IMG/VR virus record: IMGVR_UViG_3300021356_000010
Location: 17,721 to 81,720 of that record
DNA from: a virus
Direction: 5' to 3' (one strand)
Length of the DNA: 64,000 bases
Within the stretch, counting starts at the first letter, position 1. Every line of letters begins with the position of its first letter. A program made the position numbers and the translations under genes. Shown here one piece after another: positions 35,187 to 40,873 of this stretch. The notes under the pieces were generated by a model. It was not told where the DNA came from and did no database searches. It saw nothing but the letters and a program-made list of their open reading frames with translations.

Positions 35187-35326
35187 TCTTGTGTATGTGC
35201 TAGTTTGAATAGTTCATCTAGGATTGGTGCTAACTCATAATATCGTGCGTTATTGAGATGTTGGAGAGCACGTTCTTGTTCTTTACGAACAATTGCCTCT
35301 ACTTCTTGCCATTGACGTTGGTTCAT
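35183..35326 (-). CDS. Small helical protein (47 aa)
   Basis: The longer frame to 35419 shadows the membrane-protein gene; ATG 35326 overlaps that gene's TGA as ATGA. From there the protein reads MNQRQWQEVEAIVRKEQERA and then an amphipathic helix (NARYYELAPILDELFKLAH). It is probably one or two helices in length. Unrecognised. Confidence 0.6.
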   Translation of the reverse strand: MNQRQWQEVEAIVRKEQERALQHLNNARYYELAPILDELFKLAHTQE

Positions 35327-35562
35327 GTGAAGTGCGTTAGAGAGTGATAAACTGCTTCGATATGCATGTTTCCCTTTATGTATCCTGCTACTATGATTGA
35401 TAGTCCGAAGGCGATACATGCCAGGAGTGATAAGATGAGGGGGATTGTTGGATTAGCTACCTGTGTATTGGTAACATTTGTACTTGTGGTCGTATCTATC
35501 GATGTATTTTTGGGCGTGTTCTGTGCAGCAGAACCAACATCGTTTTGATTCTGTGAGGTCAT
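35323..35562 (-). CDS. Single-pass membrane protein with Ser/Thr/Asn-rich N-terminus (79 aa)
   Basis: The C-terminal half contains a clear membrane helix (IPLILSLLACIAFGLSIIVA) followed by GYIKGNMHIEAVYH. The first 35 residues are a Ser/Thr/Asn/Gln-rich stretch that overlaps the 55-residue cysteine-rich gene in another frame by 110 bases. No ATG exists nearer the membrane helix, so the whole frame is annotated. Either both overlapping genes are real, or the N-terminal part is only shadow sequence and the true start is non-standard. Confidence 0.5.
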   Translation of the reverse strand: MTSQNQNDVGSAAQNTPKNTSIDTTTSTNVTNTQVANPTIPLILSLLACIAFGLSIIVAGYIKGNMHIEAVYHSLTHFT

Positions 35563-35620
35563 GTAAGAAGATAGGGAACGTCTCGATATAAGGGAAATAC
35601 TCCTTCTTACGGGAGTTCAT
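35453..35620 (-). CDS. Small cysteine-rich protein (55 aa)
   Basis: An open frame extends upstream to 35911, but that part is a Ser/Thr/Lys-rich shadow of the AbrB-like gene. ATG 35620 gives a sequence starting MNSRKKEYFPYIETFPIFLH, then KRCWFCCTEHAQKYIDRYDH and ending YKCYQYTGS. The CxxCC, His and Cys pattern could bind zinc. It overlaps the AbrB-like gene by 14 bases and the membrane-protein gene by 110 bases. Confidence 0.6.
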   Translation of the reverse strand: MNSRKKEYFPYIETFPIFLHDLTESKRCWFCCTEHAQKYIDRYDHKYKCYQYTGS

Positions 35621-35945
35621 AACCTTCAATGGAAGAGGTTTCTTCGATCGACGCTTCGATGTAGTCGTCGTAGATCTCGTCGAATTCTTTACCTTCGCTT
35701 TCGCTGTTGAGGTAGTCTTCGATGTACGCTGCTTTGATTGCGTACCAGTCGTTAGTTTCGCTTGATTCTTCTTTAATGCTGTCTGTGTCTTTGATTTTAG
35801 TGAGGATGATTTGGTTGCCTTTGATACTCCACGCGAGTTCGTCCCCTTCTTTCCAGTCGAGATTTTGGAGGATGTAGTGCGGGATCTCGATGTAGAGGTC
35901 TTGCGTGTCATTATACTGTTGAACTTTAGTCTGAAATGTGTCCAT
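35607..35945 (-). CDS. AbrB/MazE-like swapped-hairpin protein (112 aa)
   Basis: Residues about 5-50 (QQYNDTQDLYIEIPHYILQN, then LDWKEGDELAWSIKGNQIIL) match the SpoVT/AbrB pattern: two short strands, an IPxxxLxxLxWxxGD core and a final IxLTKI strand. Such domains dimerise and bind DNA in antitoxins and transition-state regulators. The C-terminal half is acidic (YIEDYLNSESEGKEFDEIYD) and unlike common AbrB proteins. Met3 of the longer frame, at 35945, is chosen as start. It overlaps the secreted-protein gene by 20 bases. A regulator role is likely; no toxin partner is evident. Confidence 0.7.
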   Translation of the reverse strand: MDTFQTKVQQYNDTQDLYIEIPHYILQNLDWKEGDELAWSIKGNQIILTKIKDTDSIKEESSETNDWYAIKAAYIEDYLNSESEGKEFDEIYDDYIEASIEETSSIEGYELP

Positions 35946-36603
35946 TTTCAATCAACCACTTACGAGTGAGAGGAGTCGGTTCATAATCTGACCACATTGT
36001 GCCCGCAGCACAACTCTGAAGTGCTTTCATGGTCATGCCTTCAGTCTTTCCTGCCCATGATGCCTCTGCTTCCCAGGGTACTGCGGAAGCAGGATATGTA
36101 CGCTCTGCCATCACACGCCATACTGGTGGTACGCTCTCTTCAGGCATAATAATAGCAATCATCTTATTATTGATGCTACCCGCCATACAATCCTGTGCAG
36201 CGTGCCATCCTTCATGACGTACAACACTCATCAATACATGTGGGCGATACATGTATCTCTTGTTGAGATAAAAATGATTGCTCACTGTATGATATACACC
36301 ACGATGACCAATAGGGAAATACTTGTCATCAGCAAGATATACATTGACACCAATGTTCTTGAAAGCAACCATGATTAAGTCAAACTCATCTTTGACTACA
36401 CCCCAATCAGCATCAGGATATGCATTCATGAGATCCATTGATGAGTTGATTCGATCAACACCATCTGTACATTCTTTCAATAGCATACAACCCATGGCAT
36501 CCATGGTCTTGTATCCCTTGGTGATCTTATCCTCATTAGCAAGTGCTAGACCTGCTGATCCTAGACTAATTGCTGTCAGGACTGATAGAATTGCTGCTTT
36601 CAT
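35926..36603 (-). CDS. Secreted protein with HExxH motif, putative metallopeptidase (225 aa)
   Basis: Residues 1-22 (MKAAILSVLTAISLGSAGLA then LA) form a clear signal peptide with a likely cut after Ala22. The mature protein carries SVVRHEGWHAAQDCMAG: His130, Glu131 and His134 form an HExxH zinc motif. A downstream WEAEASW (Glu178, Glu180) could supply the third ligand as in gluzincins. Cys residues at CMLLKEC and DCMAG may pair. A phage protein with a Sec signal and zinc-protease motif would act in the periplasm or outside the cell; substrate unknown. It overlaps the AbrB-like gene by 20 bases. Catalytic activity is inferred. Confidence 0.75.
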   Translation of the reverse strand: MKAAILSVLTAISLGSAGLALANEDKITKGYKTMDAMGCMLLKECTDGVDRINSSMDLMNAYPDADWGVVKDEFDLIMVAFKNIGVNVYLADDKYFPIGHRGVYHTVSNHFYLNKRYMYRPHVLMSVVRHEGWHAAQDCMAGSINNKMIAIIMPEESVPPVWRVMAERTYPASAVPWEAEASWAGKTEGMTMKALQSCAAGTMWSDYEPTPLTRKWLIENGHISD

Positions 36604-36688
36604 GTTTAATTTGTGTCAAAAGGTCATCTGCTAACTTGTCCTCACCCTTGTTACATGCTTCCATGTATCGTATGATGAGGTCACGCAT
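36566..36688 (-). CDS. Small helical protein (40 aa)
   Basis: Hand translation from ATG 36688 reads MRDLIIRYMEACNKGEDKLA, then DDLLTQIKHE and a short tail. It begins four bases after the TGA of the 83-residue gene and ends 38 bases inside the secreted-protein gene. The frame stays open to an ATG at 36736 (56 residues), but that start would overlap the upstream gene by 44 bases. Charged amphipathic helix; unrecognised. Confidence 0.55.
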   Translation of the reverse strand: MRDLIIRYMEACNKGEDKLADDLLTQIKHESSNSISPDSN

Positions 36689-36692
36689 CTCA

Positions 36693-36944
36693 TCACTGAT
36701 CGGATGATCGTTCGTAGAAGAGTTCTTGGAGTTCATGCTCATTGAAAAAGAATGTTGGTTCGTTTTCTAGTTGATTGGGGTCCATCCACTCATAGAACTC
36801 ATCAGCGAGCGCCATGGCACTGTCAATATCATCATTAGACATGTGATGACGGAAACGATCTACGATGTAATCATAGATTGAATCACGTTGCTCAGACAAA
36901 CGCTCAGTGATGGCAGTGTCGTCAGTGTAGTTGAAGGAGTTCAT
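36693..36944 (-). CDS. Hypothetical acidic protein (83 aa)
   Basis: The 83 residues begin MNSFNYTDDTAITERLSEQR and are mostly helical and acidic (YDYIVDRFRHHMSNDDIDSA; MALADEFYEWMDPNQLENEP). The C-terminus is FFFNEHELQELFYERSSDQ. The ATG overlaps the TGA of the 82-residue gene (ATGA). No family is recognised. Confidence 0.7.
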   Translation of the reverse strand: MNSFNYTDDTAITERLSEQRDSIYDYIVDRFRHHMSNDDIDSAMALADEFYEWMDPNQLENEPTFFFNEHELQELFYERSSDQ

Positions 36945-37189
36945 AGTTTGTTGGCGAACAAGATGTTTTGCATGTGATCGTACTGGATGAATTCTACATC
37001 ATCAGGGAGCAGAGAGACAGCAGCAGCGGCGAAATCGTTAGGAAACTTCTTGAATAAGCGCCAGAACTTCTGCACACCATCATAATCTAGATCTTCATGC
37101 GGAAGCACACGGATCTCCCACTTGCCACGAGTGTATCTGTTAGGATATGGGTTGATAAACTCGCGGATGTGATCTTGTAACAGATTCAT
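36941..37189 (-). CDS. Hypothetical protein (82 aa)
   Basis: The sequence begins MNLLQDHIREFINPYPNRYT and includes YDGVQKFWRLFKKFPNDFAA and then VEFIQYDHMQNILFANKL. It is soluble with mixed structure. ATGA overlaps join it to both neighbours, so the three genes at 36693-37413 are one coupled unit. No function recognised. Confidence 0.7.
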   Translation of the reverse strand: MNLLQDHIREFINPYPNRYTRGKWEIRVLPHEDLDYDGVQKFWRLFKKFPNDFAAAAVSLLPDDVEFIQYDHMQNILFANKL

Positions 37190-37413
37190 TTGACAAATAC
37201 CTCACTGTTTTGTTCGATAGTAAGCTGCTGTGCTTGCTTCAAATAATAGCACATGTGTGCTACATACTCAACATCTTCTTCACAGGGATCAAAATCATAG
37301 GCGGCATCCCAATCAACAGTGCCATCAGTATTAACTGGCGCACCATAGAGATCATCACCATCGATTGCGTAAGCATTGCCATCAGCGACGAGATAGAACT
37401 GAGGAGCAGACAT
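37186..37413 (-). CDS. Hypothetical acidic protein (75 aa)
   Basis: The protein begins MSAPQFYLVADGNAYAIDGD and has a beta-type N-terminal half, then an acidic loop (YDFDPCEEDVEYVAHMC) and a C-terminal helix. It is the first gene of a coupled three-gene unit. A TATTATACTATC string lies about 22-33 bases upstream (37435-37446) and may be its promoter -10 region. No family recognised. Confidence 0.7.
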   Translation of the reverse strand: MSAPQFYLVADGNAYAIDGDDLYGAPVNTDGTVDWDAAYDFDPCEEDVEYVAHMCYYLKQAQQLTIEQNSEVFVK

Positions 37414-37434
37414 TAGAGGAAAAGCGTGGATTGA

Positions 37435-37446
37435 TAGTATAATATG
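37435..37446 (-). promoter_or_regulatory. -10-like box TATACT/TATTAT
   Basis: The minus strand reads CATATTATACTATCAATCC between the genes at 37461-37910 and 37186-37413. TATACT recurs before the genes starting at 37910 and 38194. No -35 match is clear. Confidence 0.4.
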
Positions 37447-37460
37447 TATGGGTCAGAGTG

Positions 37461-37910
37461 TCAAGCGGTGTAGTATGCATTCTTGTAGAGATAACCGCCA
37501 GACCAGTCACACTTCTCCAGAACAAACTCACGCTCAGTGATGATACGAAGATCGAAACGTGGTTCTTTCACAGGTGCTTTGAATGATGCTGCCTTGTGCA
37601 ATTCACCAGTCTTGATGTTGATGAAGGCATGAACACTACGAGAACCACTCTCAGTCTCCATGATCACTTTGTGATACTTGCGACCAGTCTCATAATAGAA
37701 CTTGTACATGCGCTCACCACTCTTGATCTCAGCGAGACGCTTTGCTTTGTACTCAGGATCGTTCTTGCTGAAGAAATTAGCACGGCGGATGCTATCTTCA
37801 ATGAAGTCCTGCATCAGTGCCTCACACAGCATCTCAGTCCAGAGGAGAACGTTCTCTTGGATACGCTCGCGAGCGTCAGCGGTGGCAGCGAATTCAGCGA
37901 AAGTGGTCAT
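37461..37910 (-). CDS. Conserved phage protein of unknown function (149 aa)
   Basis: The N-terminal half is helical (MTTFAEFAATADARERIQEN); the middle has YYETGRKYHKVIMETESGSR, then SVHAFINIKTGELHKAASFK, APVKEPRFDL. The SRSVHAFxxxxTGxxxKAASxKAPxKxxRF pattern is one I recall from conserved tailed-phage proteins that end in a YLY-like segment, here WSGGYLYKNAYYTA. No function is known. The gene follows a CCCTATACTA promoter-like element shared with the next upstream gene. Confidence 0.75.
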   Translation of the reverse strand: MTTFAEFAATADARERIQENVLLWTEMLCEALMQDFIEDSIRRANFFSKNDPEYKAKRLAEIKSGERMYKFYYETGRKYHKVIMETESGSRSVHAFINIKTGELHKAASFKAPVKEPRFDLRIITEREFVLEKCDWSGGYLYKNAYYTA

Positions 37911-37922
37911 GGTCTCTTGCGT

Positions 37923-37941
37923 TGATGAACTTAGTATAGGG
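37923..37941 (-). promoter_or_regulatory. Repeated promoter-like element CCCTATACTAAGTTCATCA
   Basis: The minus strand reads CCCTATACTAAGTTCATCA, ending 12 bases before ATG 37910. A near-identical copy, CCCTATACTATGTTCATCA, precedes the gene starting at 38194. TATACT is a plausible -10 box. The shared 19 bases (one mismatch) suggest a common promoter/leader. Confidence 0.55.
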
Positions 37942-37945
37942 TAGA

Positions 37946-38194
37946 TCAGGCGTTGCGGATGTCACCTTGGACCACTACGTCAGCTGGCACACGAGAGACA
38001 GTATAGCGCGTGATCTGCTGGGAAAATGGACGCCATGCATCCACAGTCTCATTCACAATACGATTGTGCTGACGATCCATGCCCTTAGCAGTGGTGCAGC
38101 GACCTGCCTTACGGAAGTAGATGATGGGTTGAACAGAGTCCTTGGTGTCGATCTCAACCTTGTAGAAGCAGTGCTTGACGACTTGAACGGTCAT
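37946..38194 (-). CDS. Hypothetical basic protein (82 aa)
   Basis: The sequence begins MTVQVVKHCFYKVEIDTKDS and has IIYFRKAGRCTTAKGMDRQH, then DAWRPFSQQITRYTVSRVPA; it is basic and beta-rich. No family is recognised. Its upstream region carries the second copy of the CCCTATACTA element, 16 bases before ATG. Confidence 0.65.
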   Translation of the reverse strand: MTVQVVKHCFYKVEIDTKDSVQPIIYFRKAGRCTTAKGMDRQHNRIVNETVDAWRPFSQQITRYTVSRVPADVVVQGDIRNA

Positions 38195-38210
38195 GAGTGG
38201 TGTCCCTTGC

Positions 38211-38229
38211 TGATGAACATAGTATAGGG
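38211..38229 (-). promoter_or_regulatory. Second copy of promoter-like element CCCTATACTATGTTCATCA
   Basis: It differs from the copy at 37923-37941 by one base. It lies 17-35 bases before ATG 38194 and overlaps the gap after the 42-residue gene's stop. Confidence 0.55.
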
Positions 38230-38230
38230 C

Positions 38231-38359
38231 TCAGTCGATCAGTTCCAATGCCTCCTGTGACAGTTCTTCCATTGGCATGTCCTTGTCGATCTCGATCATG
38301 TCATACTCTTCTTCAATCTGCTCCAGGAGCCAGCGGTCGAGCATCACTTCTTCAATCAT
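38231..38359 (-). CDS. Small acidic protein (42 aa)
   Basis: ATG 38359 overlaps the end of the 81-residue gene by eight bases. The protein reads MIEEVMLDRWLLEQIEEEYD and then MIEIDKDMPMEELSQEALEL; about a third of the residues are Asp or Glu and it is likely one long helix. A longer frame to 38479 only shadows the neighbour. Short acidic phage proteins can mimic DNA or bind host factors, but nothing specific is visible. Confidence 0.6.
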   Translation of the reverse strand: MIEEVMLDRWLLEQIEEEYDMIEIDKDMPMEELSQEALELID

Positions 38360-38597
38360 TGTTCTTCTTAGCGTTGATTTTTTCGTAGTTAAGGTTGCCA
38401 TTGTATGTGTCATTGAACTTGACACACATTTCTTTGAGTGCGTTATCTTGTTTGGGCACTGGTTTGTGACCAACAGCACGCATTTGTCTCCACGTCTTTA
38501 CTTTAGCATGAGGACGTTGAGCATAATAAAATGGTTCTAGTGCAGCATACTCTGCAACTGTGAGAGTATGGCGTGGTGGTAAAGAACCTTGTGTCAT
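38352..38597 (-). CDS. Hypothetical basic protein (81 aa)
   Basis: The sequence begins MTQGSLPPRHTLTVAEYAAL and continues EPFYYAQRPHAKVKTWRQMR, AVGHKPVPKQDNALKEMCVK with a Lys/Asn-rich end. It is basic, with no membrane segment. The ATG overlaps the stop of the 60-residue gene (ATGA). No family recognised. Confidence 0.65.
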   Translation of the reverse strand: MTQGSLPPRHTLTVAEYAALEPFYYAQRPHAKVKTWRQMRAVGHKPVPKQDNALKEMCVKFNDTYNGNLNYEKINAKKNND

Positions 38598-38776
38598 AAG
38601 TGAGTGTTTTCCATAAGGAGCATTTCATCGACAGTCATCTCAAGCTCTGCTGCCTTTAGTTCAAGATGATCACAGCATGTGTCATCATCGTGGAGATCAA
38701 TCTCTTCCATATCTACAAACGCAGTGAGTTTGCCGAAGAGAAAATCAATGAAATCAGTGTCGTCTTTAGAAAACAT
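38594..38776 (-). CDS. Small acidic protein (60 aa)
   Basis: The frame is open to 38962, but the part before 38776 shadows the 53-residue gene. From ATG 38776 it reads MFSKDDTDFIDFLFGKLTAF, then VDMEEIDLHDDDTCCDHLEL and an acidic helix. It overlaps the upstream gene by 11 bases and the next by four (ATGA). Strongly acidic; no family recognised. Confidence 0.6.
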   Translation of the reverse strand: MFSKDDTDFIDFLFGKLTAFVDMEEIDLHDDDTCCDHLELKAAELEMTVDEMLLMENTHL

Positions 38777-38927
38777 TGGTCCAGCGTTCGTGTTGTACTT
38801 TGGTGATCTGTCCTGCATGTAGCATGTTATCACACACATTGCAGAAGATTTGGAACTTCTCCTCTCGGGAGAAGTTATGTTGAGCAGCAGTCTCTGCGAT
38901 AACCTTGGTGACTTGTGCTTTGAGCAT
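38766..38927 (-). CDS. Small helical protein (53 aa)
   Basis: Hand translation from ATG 38927 gives MLKAQVTKVIAETAAQHNFS, then REEKFQIFCNVCDNMLHAGQ and ITKVQHERWTNVF. The ending (xITxxQHERWTNVF) resembles small proteins I recall in cyanophage genomes. Two helices are likely, with a CNVC pair. A shared 25-base leader element with a small hairpin lies directly upstream. Confidence 0.7.
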   Translation of the reverse strand: MLKAQVTKVIAETAAQHNFSREEKFQIFCNVCDNMLHAGQITKVQHERWTNVF

Positions 38928-38951
38928 GGTGTCTCTCGATTACTTTGTAAT
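38927..38951 (-). repeat. 25-base leader repeat, copy 1
   Basis: These 25 bases are identical to 39431-39455. Each copy ends at or next to an ATG and holds GATTACTTTGTAAT, which can form a small hairpin (GATTAC with GTAATC in copy 2; one base weaker here). It occupies the whole gap between the genes at 38953-39147 and 38766-38927. Confidence 0.75.
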
Positions 38952-38952
38952 T

Positions 38953-39147
38953 CTACCAGCACTCGGTAGGGTCAGGTGGGTCAGGCAGACAGTTCTGCAA
39001 GTGGTTGTAGATGGCACTGTCATCAACACCATTCAGGTAAGCATGGTGTTTGCTGATGCCAAGAGAGCACCCCATCATCACATCCATCAGGAATCGGATC
39101 TGAGAGGGAGTCAGGGGTACGTTAGCAGTCTCCATGGAGATCTCCAT
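38953..39147 (-). CDS. Hypothetical protein (64 aa)
   Basis: The protein begins MEISMETANVPLTPSQIRFL, then MDVMMGCSLGISKHHAYLNG and a Pro/Asp-rich end (LQNCLPDPPDPTECW). Two in-frame ATGs (39147, 39135) both fall inside overlapping perfect palindromes, so the start cannot be decided by eye. It shows no known domain. Confidence 0.65.
   Translation of the reverse strand: MEISMETANVPLTPSQIRFLMDVMMGCSLGISKHHAYLNGVDDSAIYNHLQNCLPDPPDPTECW
39129..39147. repeat. Overlapping palindromes covering a start codon
   Basis: TCTCCATGGAGA (39129-39140) and ATGGAGATCTCCAT (39134-39147) are each perfect palindromes and share bases. They include both possible ATG codons of the 64-residue gene. In mRNA they could fold over the start; in DNA they could bind a dimer. 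Confidence 0.6.
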
Positions 39148-39172
39148 AGGTAAAAGGGGATAGAGGGGCGTT

Positions 39173-39194
39173 AGAGGCGCTTCTAGACGCCTCT
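39173..39194 (-). terminator. Hairpin after the 78-residue gene
   Basis: AGAGGCG (39173-39179) pairs perfectly with CGCCTCT (39188-39194) around an eight-base loop, right at the stop of the gene at 39194-39430. On the minus strand the hairpin is followed by AACGCCCCTC rather than a T run, so it may be a weak terminator or an mRNA-end protector. Confidence 0.45.
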
Positions 39195-39430
39195 CAGCAG
39201 GCGAGAGGAGAATAGTCGCTGCCCTGATACTCTTCAGTGTTGATGGCAGTCACTACAGCACCGTTGGCAATGTAGTTCTCAACCTCATAGCGCATCTCAG
39301 ACTTGACCTTGGTAGCGAAGAAAGTCATCTCAGACTCAGAACCAGGATGCCAAACGACTTTCTTAACGAAACGCTTGCCAGTGCCAACGGGATAGTAGTC
39401 GATCTTGGTGGCGGAGGTGAAGAGTTGCAT
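39194..39430 (-). CDS. Hypothetical protein (78 aa)
   Basis: The sequence begins MQLFTSATKIDYYPVGTGKR and continues FVKKVVWHPGSESEMTFFAT, KVKSEMRYEVENYIANGAVV; beta-rich N-terminal part, helical C-terminal part and an acidic tail. It has the same 25-base leader as the gene starting at 38927. The stop lies in a hairpin. No family recognised. Confidence 0.65.
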   Translation of the reverse strand: MQLFTSATKIDYYPVGTGKRFVKKVVWHPGSESEMTFFATKVKSEMRYEVENYIANGAVVTAINTEEYQGSDYSPLAC

Positions 39431-39455
39431 TGGTGTCTCTCGATTACTTTGTAAT
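39431..39455 (-). repeat. 25-base leader repeat, copy 2
   Basis: Identical to 38927-38951. Here the hairpin arms GATTAC (39442-39447) and GTAATC (39451-39456) are perfect with a TTT loop. It lies between the methyltransferase stop and ATG 39430, one base from the start codon. Confidence 0.75.
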
Positions 39456-39466
39456 CATACAAGGCA

Positions 39467-40249
39467 TCAGGGGAAGAATGGGTGCAGAGTGGGCGCTTTG
39501 ACAGGTGGCACAGCAGCGCGGATCCTGTCCGCAGCGATCTGATAATACTCCGCATCGGACTCCATGCCAATGAAATGACGACCCAGTGCCACCGCAGCAA
39601 CACCAGTAGAACCAGATCCCATACAGTTGTCCAGCACAGTGTCACCCTCATTAGAGTATGTTTTGATCAACCACTCCATCAGTGGCACAGGTTTCTGCGT
39701 GGGATGCACCTGTTGTTGAGCACTAAAGTCGCGTGAGATGTTGAGAATAGACTTAGGATACCGTGTTCCCTTGTTCTCAAACTCTTTACGTGGTTTCATA
39801 CCATATCCATGGTCATTCTTACGTCCCACATATCCTTCAGGGTTCTTACTCTTGCGAGCATATGGTTCTCCTACCTCCATCTGTGGATTATATACTCCGC
39901 CTGGTTTCTTAGAGAACAACAATACATTCTCATGTGTCTTCATTGGTCTATACTTTGCAAGACCAGGAGATCCACACTTATTCTTGTTCCACACCAATTC
40001 ATATTTGAACCACTTGATCTTAGAACAGATCAACTGTGCAGAGAATGGTTGTGATCCAAACAGACACATCATGCCCTTGGGTTTAATGATGCGACCATAT
40101 TGTTCCCACACGGCATCAAAATCCAATACTTCATCCCATTTGATGCTGGTGGTGCCGTATGGTGGGTCACAGCAAATAAAATCGACTGATTCGTCTGGAA
40201 TCTCACGCATGAGTTCCAGGCAGTCACCTAGTTGTAGATCAAAGGGCAT
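39467..40249 (-). CDS. DNA methyltransferase, beta class, DPPY type (260 aa)
   Basis: Near the N-terminus LGDCLELMREIPDESVDF is followed by CCDPPYGTTSIKWD, motif IV DPPY (Asp28-Tyr31 from the chosen start). The C-terminal part has QVHPTQKPVPLMEWLI and then DNCMGSGSTGVAAVALGRHF (motif I, SAM binding) and IGMESD. Motif IV before motif I means the beta class; DPPY fits N6-adenine or N4-cytosine methylation. ATG 40249 is preferred over Met1 or Met3 of a longer frame because the LGD motif then begins at the usual distance, but no clear ribosome site decides it. It overlaps the putative restriction endonuclease gene by 11 bases, forming a probable RM pair. Confidence 0.88.
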   Translation of the reverse strand: MPFDLQLGDCLELMREIPDESVDFICCDPPYGTTSIKWDEVLDFDAVWEQYGRIIKPKGMMCLFGSQPFSAQLICSKIKWFKYELVWNKNKCGSPGLAKYRPMKTHENVLLFSKKPGGVYNPQMEVGEPYARKSKNPEGYVGRKNDHGYGMKPRKEFENKGTRYPKSILNISRDFSAQQQVHPTQKPVPLMEWLIKTYSNEGDTVLDNCMGSGSTGVAAVALGRHFIGMESDAEYYQIAADRIRAAVPPVKAPTLHPFFP

Positions 40250-40841
40250 CGAAACCGTCATGAGCACTAATCTTTTTACGAACAGAATCTTTGTAGCATC
40301 CTACCAGAAAATCATACGCTTCGCTGTAGGTGCGTTGTACAGGGTTGGTGTTGTCCTTCCACTTGATCTGGAAGGGCAAGTTGTTACCATTGGCAGTGAG
40401 TTTGCTGAGAGACTTGAGTGAGGTGAGATGAACCTCATTGTTTGTCTTGTTCAGGGAGAGGATATAATAGTCACGATGATTCTCCTTCCTGCCGTAGATA
40501 GACAGGGCATCTTGAAACTTCTTCCATGATGACACATTCAACTTGTCCTCAGGCAGATCAGTCAGAGCATACAGAATTGCTGCTTTAGAAGAGAAGTTGT
40601 CAGCAGCACTGCCATACTTGGATGACTTGATGTTGAAATAGTATCCAAAGATCTTAACATCCCACCAGCAACGCGGAGGTGGTTTGATAATGTTCTCCTC
40701 ACCATACTTCTCAATCAACAGATCAATGATAGTATCCTCATCATCAATACTATTCACACGACCGTCTTCATGACTCTCACTGACAGCGATAGCAATGCTG
40801 TTGAGATACTGAAGGACTTCAAGCAGTTTGGCAGGGAACAT
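40239..40841 (-). CDS. Putative PD-(D/E)xK restriction endonuclease (200 aa)
   Basis: From ATG 40841 the protein has an early DGRVNSIDDEDTIIDLLIEK segment, then PPPRCWWDVKIFGYYFNIKS and SKYGSAADNFSSKAAILYAL, TDLP. The series R-VNS-E-II-LL, W-D-I-G-xxNIKSS and ADNxSSK-ILYALTD resembles Type II-like phage restriction endonucleases with a PD-(D/E)xK core, with Asp61 and the N-I-K72 strand as candidate catalytic residues (Asn in place of the usual Glu/Asp). The gene ends 11 bases inside the methyltransferase gene. A frame to 40901 exists but its start lies in the terminator gap. Similarity is from memory; the nuclease assignment is probable, not certain. Confidence 0.6.
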   Translation of the reverse strand: MFPAKLLEVLQYLNSIAIAVSESHEDGRVNSIDDEDTIIDLLIEKYGEENIIKPPPRCWWDVKIFGYYFNIKSSKYGSAADNFSSKAAILYALTDLPEDKLNVSSWKKFQDALSIYGRKENHRDYYILSLNKTNNEVHLTSLKSLSKLTANGNNLPFQIKWKDNTNPVQRTYSEAYDFLVGCYKDSVRKKISAHDGFDAL

Positions 40842-40873
40842 GGTGCGTTGCTTTGATACAGATAGTATGGCAT

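Noticed and set aside
35621-35911. N-terminal part of a 152-residue frame (Ser/Thr/Lys-rich, histone-like look)
   Set aside because: This part is the shadow of the AbrB-like gene in another frame. Only the 55 residues from ATG 35620 look real.
38360-38479. N-terminal extension of the 42-residue acidic protein
   Set aside because: It lies wholly within the 81-residue gene in another frame and has Thr/Ser/Lys shadow composition.
39738-40421. 227-residue open frame on the plus strand
   Set aside because: It is the antisense of the DPPY methyltransferase and putative endonuclease genes. The minus-strand proteins show ordered catalytic motifs, so this is a shadow.
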